Shown: in pieces, positions 6,926 through 12,942 of the stretch
How the letters are laid out: every line of letters starts with the position of its first letter
Position numbering within the stretch: position 1 is the stretch's first letter
Assembly (NCBI GenBank): GCA_018398815.1
Contig: CM031611.1
Coordinates: 49,537,613-49,550,554 of the forward strand
Source of the DNA: Conus ventricosus
Lineage: Eukaryota; Mollusca; Gastropoda; Neogastropoda; Conidae
DNA: 12,942 bases
Direction of reading: 5' to 3'
The notes under the pieces: model-generated
Seen by the model: only the letters and a program-made list of their open reading frames with translations
Databases searched by the model: none
What the model was told of the DNA's origin: nothing
Program-made: the position numbers and the translations under genes

Positions 6926-7366
6926 GCCTGACCCTGACCGTCTTTTTTTCCGTCGAGCAAAAAAATTCATTTAGACATGCCTTTTCCCTTTTTTCCAGGC
7001 ATTGTTGTATTCAAGATACCTCTGCCCGACGTAGCAACATTTCCATCCCGCCAGCCTGTTTGCTTGTTTCCCCTGTTTGTCTGTCATGTTTCTGCACTGA
7101 AGACCCCCAAACTACTATCATATTGAACGGAACGCCCTTCACAGGGGGGAGAGGGAAGGGTTTTTTGGGAAAAAAGGGCGCTGAGCCCCTCTCTCTCTCT
7201 CTCCTCCTCTCCTCCTCCTCTCCTCTCCTTCTCTCCTTTTCTTATTTTTTTGTTCATCCTCGGGGGGTCGGTTTTCCGCCCGGGGTCAAAGGGTAGCAGG
7301 TAAAGGGGGCAGGCAGAGTCGGGCGGATGGCCGGGCTCTTTCTTTAATTTTTTCAAAGAGATGAAG
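6926..7366. other. Mixed low-complexity stretch without a recognisable gene
   Basis: Contains a TTTTCCCTTTTTTCCAG string at about 6982-6998 that resembles a splice acceptor, a CT/TCC run at 7188-7240 and scattered homopolymers. No domain is recognisable in any frame. Confidence 0.5.
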
Positions 7367-7700
7367 ACTGTGTGTCAAACACCACACACACAACCACACA
7401 ACACACAAAACACACCACACACACACCCACACCACCACACGCCACATGAGGAGTGAGTAGAAAACGGCAAGCGAGTGAGATTTGCGACGAGAGAGACAGA
7501 GAGAGAGAGAGAAAAGAAAAGAAGAGGAAGAGAGAAAAGGGGAGAGAAGAGAGAGAGCACGCGCACACACCGCCCACGCTTGCGCGCAGACCACCACAAA
7601 TGAAGGAGAAGAGACAGAAAAAAGAGACAAAGAGAGAGTGATGAGTGAGTGATGCTGATGATTGAGAACGAGCAACGAGTAGACTTGAAAGGAGAAAAAG

Positions 7701-7734
<34 letters not shown>

Positions 7735-7743
7735 AAGAGAAGA
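7367..7743. repeat. CA and GA microsatellites flanking the LINE 3' end
   Basis: CACA/CCACA units at 7378-7445, GA units at 7486-7560, further purines to 7650, and (GA)n at 7690-7743. The last run abuts the (TTAG)-like tail of the LINE, so the LINE may have inserted at or beside a GA repeat. Confidence 0.85.
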
Positions 7744-7744
7744 T

Positions 7745-7807
7745 TTTAGTTAGTTAGTTATTAGTTATTTAGTATTTTTAAAAGGGGGTCCAGCGGACTA
7801 CAGGACC
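7745..7807 (-). mobile_element. LINE 3' end: terminal stem-loop and TAAC-type tail
   Basis: On the minus strand GGTCC (about 7806-7802), TGTAGTCCGCT and GGACC (7791-7787) form a 5-bp stem; an alternative GTCC-GCT-GGAC hairpin nests inside. A T/A-rich segment and (CTAA)n tail to 7745 follow. The same GTCCGCTGGACC-plus-tail arrangement recurs at 11355-11313, so this is the conserved 3' terminus that the element's own RT would recognise. Confidence 0.7.
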
Positions 7808-7984
7808 AAATCAACCTCAGCTATCAATCAAGCTCAAATAAAAATACCCACACAGTTTTAAAACACATTTTTTAAAAATTTATGAGGACAAAAAAAACAA
7901 AATTTAAACTTTTCAACTCCGGCGACACCTTAACATATTAAAACACTATATTATTTTATAAAAAAAATTTCCTCTTTCAAAAAA

Positions 7985-8715
7985 AAAAAATAAATCTACT
8001 GAAATCCACGAAAAGAACCGATAAATCCTGGGGAAAAGAACTTCCCCTGAAACACAAATAAAAACACTTTCTGAAAAAAAAAAAGGATTAACACTAACAA
8101 GCGTCACACGCAACACCCATGGGGGGTCTTCCCCTTTTGAAATCCAACTGTGCGTTATATAGCGTGCCCAATAGTAAACCTGAAAAACCGATCCCTTTAC
8201 ATTACCTACCCCCGAGGGAAAGGATTGTTTAAAACTGGGGAAATTTTAAACAATTTATTATAAATTTTATACACCATTCATTGTGCCACAGTTCACGACA
8301 ATACAACCGGTTATGATAATCAGATGAGGGAAAAAACGCAATCCCCTGGAAAGACTTGCACCGAGACTTGTTTGGCTCTTTTTCCACCACGAGTTACCAT
8401 AATTTCCCCTTGGGTGGGGGCCCACAAAAAACTATATCTTTCCCCAAGAGACAAGCTAGTATGAAGATCATGAAAATCAGCCAAAACTGATGGGGGCACT
8501 TCTCGTCGATAAAACTGACAATGCCGCAATGAATCCGATAAAATAAGGGAAAACATCTGATCTGATCTGGCACCGCACAGGGCCAGATTAAACCTTCAGT
8601 TCACAGTATAAACAGACACCCAAACCCGCAATCTTTAAAAAAGTAGCCCTGAAAAATTTTTATCCCCACACACGCAGCTGCAGCCCTTCCCCCTTTTTTA
8701 GAACCATCAGTAAAA
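7985..8715 (-). pseudogene. LINE ORF2: RNase H and C-terminal zinc-knuckle-like region
   Basis: RNase H removes the RNA strand after cDNA synthesis. FTDGSKKGGRAAAA (TDGS at 8711-8700, first catalytic Asp) is followed by a degenerate VYT-EL site (about 8610), then LSDSLRHC (about 8541-8518, catalytic Asp in SDS), VLADFHDLHTSLSL, FLWAPTQGEI and a damaged GNE-AD-AK box (to about 8360). A C-terminal block with FTIGHAI, then TVGFQKGK and a Cys/His-rich stretch (about 8190-8090) matches the IGHTYLTH...GEDPP-C-C region of I/Jockey-type ORF2 ends. Frameshifts are frequent. Presence of RNase H is the main reason for placing the element in the I superfamily. Confidence 0.75.
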
Positions 8716-8954
8716 ACTTGATAAAATCTTTATAAAGTTCACATTGCCCAAAAAAAGTTGTTTATATGCACACTCGAGGGACCTCCTTTTTAAATTGATT
8801 AATATAAATTTAACTCTGGATGGCGACTTTCCAAGAGGAAAAACATCGAAAAGGGCCGCATCAAAGCATCAAGATCAATGGGCCCGCGCCCCCCCCAATG
8901 GGGGAAAAAAGAATACCCAGTGGAGGAAACCTTTGGCTTTAAGTCATAAAGGCT

Positions 8955-9300
8955 CTAAAAAGGGGGGTTTATAACAATACAAGGCAGGGTTTTCGGGTTA
9001 GCCCCAGTTTCAGGGAGTAATTTATGGGAAAAACCAACCCCTTTCCCAAAGGGGTTCCCAGATTTTAACATACAAACCTCTTTTGGAGAGTCGAAGTGCC
9101 CCAAGCAATCCCAGTCCTTGATGATGAAAAGGATCAGACTTTTAGGAAGACTTTCGGCAGAACCAATACCACACACCCCCCTAAACTAGCTTTGGTCTCA
9201 CCAAAGCCCGATACAATGCAAAAAGTTCGCTTTATGCACCCCAACAGTGGACTAAAACCTTCAAAACATCAAACCTGACTGGCAAATTTTTTTAATGTCT
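8955..9300 (-). pseudogene. LINE ORF2: post-RT connection region
   Basis: Minus-strand frames give FDVLKVLVHCWGA, then SELFALYRALVRPKL (about 9275-9190), matching the LLKVLAHTSWGADR and LYRSLVRSKLDYG region of I/Jockey-type RTs. IGSAESLPKSLILFIIKDWD and CLGHFDSP follow (about 9165-9075), the counterpart of YGSA...LDPVHHQGLRLALGAF. The similarity is clear to the eye, but stops and frameshifts interrupt it. It joins RT to RNase H. Confidence 0.75.
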
Positions 9301-9414
9301 TAATGTGAGGGGAAAAAAGAAAAATATTAAACAAAAATAACCCCCAAAAATTTCACTTTTTTGGGAAAATTTAATTACCTGACCATTGAAGATAGCCGGG
9401 GCAAGACCTGGATC

Positions 9415-9925
9415 TTTTTCCAGGAAATGAAACACTCTGTCTTAGTACGAAAACTAAATCCATTTCATTTAAAAACCCCTGCTAACACGATTAAAACACA
9501 AATGAAGTTGACGTTTCACTGCAGCCAAAGTTTTCCCCTTTGGGAGAAGGAGAAATCATCAAAAAATAAAGACTTATCAATTCCAACTTTACTACTGCGA
9601 TTTTTTTAACTTCAGTTGAACAGAATGGAGAAAGAGCTACCTTGAGGCACCCACTCCTGTCAAAAAAACGAAAAGGTCGAATGAAGTCTAACACTGCCCG
9701 TTAACAAAAAAATAGCATAAACATTGGGAAAAACCTTTTAAAAACAAGTGCCTTCAAGCCCAAGAATCCGACCTCCATTTGTTTTAAAAAGCTTTTTCTA
9801 AATCAAAAAAAAAGAAACTACATTTCCCTTAAACAAAGCATTCCTAAAAAATCATAACGAACCAAGTGTCAGTAGACGCGGTTTTTTCCGAAATCCACAC
9901 TGGGGAAAAACTAACCCGTCCCCCC
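9415..9925 (-). pseudogene. LINE ORF2: RT catalytic core
   Basis: Read across frames on the minus strand: CGFRKK (9899-9885), then NALFKGNVVSFFFDLEKAF (about 9840-9788; motif A, catalytic Asp in FDLEKA), WVPQGSS (9653-9633; motif B, usually GVPQGS), a YxDD-like site at 9574-9553 where a T run is one base off the frame needed for two Asp residues, and ENGFSFRTKT (about 9465-9437; the NGF box). Order and spacing fit the palm and early thumb of LINE RT, and resume where the right-hand piece stops at GGLS. Frameshifts occur at nearly every homopolymer, far more often than in the right-hand half. I suspect base-calling error on top of decay. Confidence 0.8.
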
Positions 9926-10384
9926 AAACCCCGGGTGATTCAGGAGGAAGACAGCGCACACCCAACACACTCACACTTGCTTACGATCCATTTAAATATC
10001 CTTCCCCTCCCCCATCAAACCCATAAAGTCTTAACTTACTACACATGGGCCTAGAACAAAAAACAATGCATAGGAATCAAACAAAATAAAACATTTCCTT
10101 TCCCGAACTTCACAAAATCATTTTTTCTAAAACACATTAACTAAACCCGGGGAAAATAATTTTTTACTTCCCTGGCCCGGTGATCTTAACATTCACGAAC
10201 ACGTCTTTTCTTTTTTTCTTTTTTTTTCACTGTCATTTCCAAACAAAGACACAAATGCTGGGACTGGTTTGGTCTGCGCACCGTCAGGGGGACGCTGCAC
10301 TGGTCAGGGTTGGGCTGCCGTAAAATGGCGCTGGCCAAGTAGAGGTCGAACCCCAGTGAAGAAGAACAGTGACTATCAAAATCG

Positions 10385-10735
10385 ATTGTTTCCCTTTCTT
10401 TCTTCCTGGGGGATTAACCATTGCACTCTCTCTCCCTCTCTCCATCGCTCTTTCAAAAAGGACATGGTTGCTTTTTCTTTCTTTTTTCTTTTTTTTCTTT
10501 CCTCTTCATTAGTTAGCAACTCTCTCTCTCTCCACATCTCTCCTCAGTCCTTCCTCTGCAGACTATCTCATGCTAATCTCTCAACTTGGTTCTCTTCTCT
10601 CCTCCCCTCATCTCTCTGCTTTTCTCTCCTCAGAGATTACACTCAACCTCCTCTCTCTGTCTCTCTGTCGTTCTCCTACTCGTTCCCCCCGTTCTCTCAC
10701 TCTCACATCCTTCTTATCCCTTCCGATCTGTCAAA
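10385..10735. repeat. CT-rich pyrimidine tract
   Basis: Imperfect CT, TTTC and CTCC units. The 199-codon open frame across it (10269-10868) is Ser/Leu/Phe-rich low complexity, not a credible protein. Confidence 0.8.
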
Positions 10736-10979
10736 AAGGGCGAGTACCATTGGTCAGTATTTTACCCCTGATACCCGAAGTTATCTCCCTCTAATTCCAT
10801 TGGATATTCAAATCATGACAGTCACGCCTACACGCCTTACTCTCTGTGGTGGTCAATTGGTCATTTAATTGATTAGCTAGATTTCACCCCCACCACGCAC
10901 TACCTTTCCCCCTTTCCTACTTAACTGGCGCCGTATGGCTTAACTCGTGGGCACTGTCAGTGTAAATTGGCTAATGAGT

Positions 10980-10995
10980 CTGGGTAGGCGCCCAG
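10980..10995. other. Small hairpin CTGGG / CCCAG
   Basis: CTGGG (10980-10984) and CCCAG (10991-10995) around a 6-nt loop, inside the unidentified insertion. Confidence 0.5.
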
Positions 10996-11014
10996 ATGTC
11001 TGACCAACCCAATC

Positions 11015-11064
11015 GAGACCTGTCGGTCCAGCCACTTAGTCTGTCTGGGTGGACCGACCGTCTC
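11015..11064. other. Extended hairpin within the insertion
   Basis: GAGAC (11015-11019) and GTCGGTCCA (11022-11030) pair with TGGACCGAC (11050-11058) and GTCTC (11060-11064). The 14 base pairs have a small asymmetric bulge and a 19-nt loop. Such a structure is unlikely by chance in 50 bp and suggests a structured repeat RNA or an inverted-repeat end. Confidence 0.7.
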
Positions 11065-11156
11065 CGTGGAGGATGAGGATTAGCCCCCCCCGCTGTGCCC
11101 AAATTGGCTGAGGCGATGCTTGAAGGCGTCGGGATGTCTGAGTCGGGCTTAAACCC

Positions 11157-11166
11157 GATTCGAACC
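11157..11166 (-). promoter_or_regulatory. tRNA-like B box, possible SINE head
   Basis: The minus strand reads GGTTCGAATC, matching the pol III B box (GGTTCGANTCC) except at the end. It is preceded by AGTCGTGG-like sequence, but I find no good A box at the usual distance, and the T-stem pairing is poor. It may be a truncated tRNA-derived SINE. TCGGG/CCCGA pairing (11143-11158) sits beside it. Confidence 0.4.
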
Positions 11167-11300
11167 GCTGGCAACTCCACGACTTTGCTTGTGTTTATTT
11201 TTGACCGTGACAGGCCCCCAGAACGTTCTAACTGCCATAACAATCGAGAATATACCATTCTCTCCATAGTTTTACATAAGCAACTAGTGAGAGCTATAGG

Positions 11301-11312
11301 ACGATAGTTGTT
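11301..11312. repeat. Target site duplication, left copy
   Basis: ACGATAGTTGTT, identical to 11356-11367. Flanks the 43-bp insertion. Confidence 0.85.
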
Positions 11313-11355
11313 AGTTAGTTAGTTATTTAGTTAGTGTTTATAGGTCCAGCGGACT
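11313..11355 (-). mobile_element. 43-bp, extremely 5'-truncated retrotransposon insertion
   Basis: The 43 bases consist only of a GTCCGCTGGACC 3' end and a TAAC/TAAAT-type tail on the minus strand. Identical ACGATAGTTGTT strings lie on both sides (11301-11312 and 11356-11367); the match extends to 14 bp because the tail begins with AG. The duplicated target encodes NNYR of the RT N-terminal region, so the reading NNYR is duplicated around the insert and PIALTS resumes beyond it. This is how a LINE copy truncated almost completely at its 5' end should look. The 3' end matches that of the host LINE at 7745-7807, so it is probably the same family. Confidence 0.85.
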
Positions 11356-11367
11356 ACGATAGTTGTT
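11356..11367. repeat. Target site duplication, right copy
   Basis: ACGATAGTTGTT, identical to 11301-11312. Followed by AG in both copies. Confidence 0.85.
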
Positions 11368-12261
11368 AGGATCCGAATGATCTCGTCCTGGTTTAGGAAT
11401 AGGGATAACAACCCGCCTCTCTCCAAGAAGGTGGAAAATACCCTGAACACCAACAACATGATTAAACAGAGACAACAACACATTTAAAACCCTCAGCTGG
11501 CAAATGTTGAATAAATTGAATAATGAATGTCATCTGGTCCAGGAGCTGAGTTGTTGGCTTTCAAAATGGCGTCCTTTAACTCATCCATGCTGAAAACGCA
11601 GTTGTAATCCTCAGTACTATCTGCTCGAAGGAACAAGATTTTGACTCCGCTGATCTTTGATACGCTGGAATTCCTTGCAATAATGATCAGCTGACGAATT
11701 TTGATGGATAGTAGCAGCTAACAAGTTAGCAACCCTCCTTTTTATTAGTAATAAACGATCCATTTACTTGCAAACATTTTATAACTGATGTAGCCGACTT
11801 TCCCATAATCTTACGGATTAGTTTCCAGATTTTCCTTGAATTGACCTTAAAGGACAAATTTGAACAGAAATTTTTCCAAGATTCTTTCTTCTTAGTTTTA
11901 AAAGTATATCGACACTTAGCCCTACACGCCTGATGTTTAACTTTGTTCCCCACCATAGGAAACCTAGCAAAAAGTCTTTGAGCACCTTTTCTCTTACCCT
12001 TCAGAGTTTTGCACTCTTTATCATACCAAGGGGTCCTTAACATCATTTGGTTTAACACGGGATTTGGGAATAGCTTCCTTAGCACTCTCTACTATCACTT
12101 TAGTGAACTGTAAAACAGATCATCATAAACTCCGCAACACAGATTCATAGGCAGTCTACTTATAAAATCTGTTGCTGATAAGAGACTCCAGTCTGCAGAG
12201 CGAAACTTCCATGTTTCCCGGGGGACTCCTGCATATTGCTTCGTAAAAGAAATAAAAACCG

Positions 12262-12875
12262 AAAGTGATCACTCACCGCTTAGGTCCGTATGAACCTGCC
12301 ATTCTAAGTCCAAAAATAAGGAAGGGTCACAAATGGACAAATCCAAGTGAGTCAAAGAACCAGAAGGAGAACAAAAGGTCGTGAGCCTGAATTCAAAAGA
12401 CAGAGATCATGATCCGATATAAAATCTTCAAGAACTTTCCCTTGAGAATTTGTGCAGTTACTTCCCCACTGTGGAGATAACCATTCAAGTCACCCAATAA
12501 AAAAATGGGCTAGGGAGCTGAGAAATTAAAACCATCCAACTGACTCTTCGAAATCACAGAAGATGGAGATAAATACAAACAAACATATCGTAACAACCTT
12601 GTTAACGAGATACGAGCTGCCACTGCCTCCATATCCGTCTGAAGTGGAATTCTGTATGTAGTACCGAATTAGAATATAAAGAGAAACGCCTCTCCGCTGA
12701 AAAGTCTGCAGAAGCTGGCTTGAGTAAGCAGAGAAACCAGGAACTCATGCTTCTTACTTGCAGTTAAAAGGGTTTCCTGAAGAGCAATTACCGAAGATCT
12801 ATACTCTGTCAATAATAGCTCAAGGTCCCGACAATTTGCTTTAACTCCCCTTATGTTCCACTGGAGTATGTCCAT
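12262..12875 (-). pseudogene. LINE ORF2: APE-type endonuclease domain
   Basis: This domain nicks the target DNA to prime reverse transcription. It starts at ATG 12875 with MDILQWNIRGVKANCRDLEL, the hallmark N-terminus of LINE endonucleases (Asn in WNIRG), followed by the metal-binding Glu in LQET (about 12779-12768). After a frameshift comes MEAVAARISLTR...VCLYLSP, then LLGDLNGY (about 12500-12478), equivalent to the catalytic GDFNAH box. Next are QGKVLEDFISDHDLCLLNSG, THLDLSICDPSLFLDLEW (DLS box), and SDHF (12273-12262), the catalytic Asp-His pair. Several single-base indels and at least one in-frame stop break the frame. In the GDLNG box Asn is retained but the following His is not. All functional boxes remain recognisable in order, so identification is firm. 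Not active. Confidence 0.88.
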
Positions 12876-12899
12876 GTTAGGTTGTTAAAAGAATATCTA

Positions 12900-12942
12900 T
12901 CATCCCTCTTCTCCAGAAACTTCACTGTCCACCAAAGAACTA
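12900..12942 (-). pseudogene. Possible C-terminal tail of LINE ORF1
   Basis: The minus strand reads SSLVDSEVSGEEG and then two consecutive stop codons, 25 bases before the ORF2 start. An acidic ORF1 tail ending just upstream of ORF2 is the usual LINE layout. Only 13 residues are visible, so the call rests mostly on position. Confidence 0.35.

Larger units (their letters stand above)
9930..11212. mobile_element. Unidentified insertion splitting the LINE RT
   Basis: RT coding similarity ends at GGLS near 11212 and resumes at a QCGFR-type motif near 9899, so about 1.28 kb appears to be foreign to the LINE. Imperfectly similar G-rich strings, GTTCTGGGGGCCTGTCA at the right break and GTTTGGGGGGACGGGTTA at the left (minus strand), could be a decayed or miscalled target duplication. 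The interior has a CT-rich tract (10385-10735), compact hairpins (10980-10995, 11015-11064), and a tRNA-like B box at 11157-11166, but no recognisable ORF. No terminal inverted repeats are evident. It may be a SINE-containing composite or several insertions. Boundaries are approximate, especially the left one in low-quality sequence. Confidence 0.5.
11212..12261 (-). pseudogene. LINE ORF2: EN-RT linker and RT N-terminal motifs
   Basis: An open stretch of 119 codons (12085-11726) contains PWYDKECKTLKGKRKGAQRL and later KESWKNFCSNL and KIWKLIRKIMGKS, the basic linker typical of I/Jockey-type elements between endonuclease and RT. RT starts with MDELKDAILKANNSAPGPDD (about 11590-11525), then VIPIPKPGRDHSDPNNYR (about 11410-11356), and, beyond the 43-bp insertion, NNYRPIALTSCLCKTMERMV, YSRLLWQLERSGGLS (to about 11212). 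Two or three frameshifts and stops separate these blocks. The reading stops at GGLS, where intact relatives continue with a QCGFR-type motif; here unrelated sequence follows. The palm motifs that should come next reappear at about 9925 on the same strand. Confidence 0.88.
7745..12942 (-). mobile_element. I/Nimb-like non-LTR retrotransposon, decayed and interrupted
   Basis: On the minus strand, right to left, the pieces follow the standard order of EN-RT-RNase H LINEs: possible ORF1 tail, endonuclease, linker, RT motifs, connection region, RNase H, C-terminal cysteine/histidine region, 3' UTR, and a (TAAC)n-like tail at 7776-7745. The RNase H domain and TAA-containing tail point to the I superfamily (I, Nimb) rather than CR1 or Jockey. 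Two insertions interrupt it: about 1.3 kb at roughly 9930-11212, and 43 bp at 11313-11355. Without them about 3.8 kb remains, which suits a nearly full ORF2 plus 3' UTR. The 5' end lies outside the window, so its target duplication cannot be tested. That both halves are one copy is inferred from the RT resuming at the motif where it stops. Frameshifts and stops throughout make it dead. Confidence 0.8.

Noticed and set aside
6982..7120. Splice-acceptor-like string followed by a short open frame
   Set aside because: Pyrimidine tract plus CAG is expected often in this composition. The frame that follows has no codon bias and no homology that I recognise.
6093..7296. Long open frames (up to 268 codons) on both strands
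   Set aside because: They translate GA, CA, CT and GTCC repeats on both strands at once, with no domain and no non-repetitive core.
7655..7661. CTGATGA on the plus strand as a second hammerhead core
   Set aside because: No stem II plus GAAA follows at the required distance.
8744..9278. Plus-strand open frames at 8744-8974 and 9096-9278
   Set aside because: They lie antisense to recognisable LINE connection and RNase H coding similarity, so they are shadows.
10269..10868. 199-codon plus-strand frame
   Set aside because: Ser/Leu/Phe-rich translation of a CT-rich tract inside the insertion.

Overview
The window looks like intronic or intergenic DNA of an animal, most likely a mollusc and perhaps a marine gastropod. 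The reasons are a possible host exon with a splice donor at the left edge, very dense microsatellites of many types, an I/Nimb-like LINE, a Penelope-type minimal hammerhead ribozyme, and a short dispersed motif (around 2340-2400) that I associate from memory with caenogastropod sequence. The taxon is inference. No complete host gene is present. Most open frames of 60-380 codons here are translated microsatellites, homopolymers or the N gap.

Layout. 1-54: end of a probable coding exon, with donor GTGAGC at 55. 61-2830: intron-like DNA with TTCG/TCTG/TTTC, CA-GA-GACA, CAAC, CA/CCA and GT-GC repeats, plus a tandem duplication (1643-1824) whose two units each carry CCAAT and CACGTG at identical spacing. 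2933-4273: a probable undescribed non-autonomous DNA element about 1.34 kb long. Its two ends carry inverted arrays of five TACCGCAAA-type subrepeats spaced about 16-23 bp, and 7-bp AAACCGC copies flank it. Its interior encodes, on the minus strand, a hammerhead ribozyme core (3422-3474) with the palindromic stem III of dimer-acting Penelope-type ribozymes. 4443-5442: exactly 1000 N, an arbitrary-length scaffold gap. 5443-7743: long pyrimidine, then purine, then mixed low-complexity tracts.

About 7745-12942 is dominated by one minus-strand non-LTR retrotransposon of the EN-RT-RNase H type (I/Nimb-like). Reading right to left it shows a possible ORF1 tail, endonuclease, EN-RT linker, RT N-terminal motifs, an interruption of about 1.3 kb (roughly 9930-11212), the catalytic half of RT, the connection region, RNase H, a C-terminal zinc-knuckle-like region, and a 3' end with a small stem-loop and a (TAAC)n-like tail. 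A 43-bp insertion flanked by 12-14 bp target site duplications lies in the RT region at 11313-11355. It carries the same 3' terminal sequence and tail, so it looks like an extremely 5'-truncated copy of the same family.

Base quality appears uneven. The LINE half at 7.7-9.9 kb is riddled with homopolymer-associated frameshifts, while the half at 11.2-12.9 kb has far fewer, although both seem to belong to one insertion. Sequence from the gap to about 10.26 kb should be treated as low-accuracy consensus.
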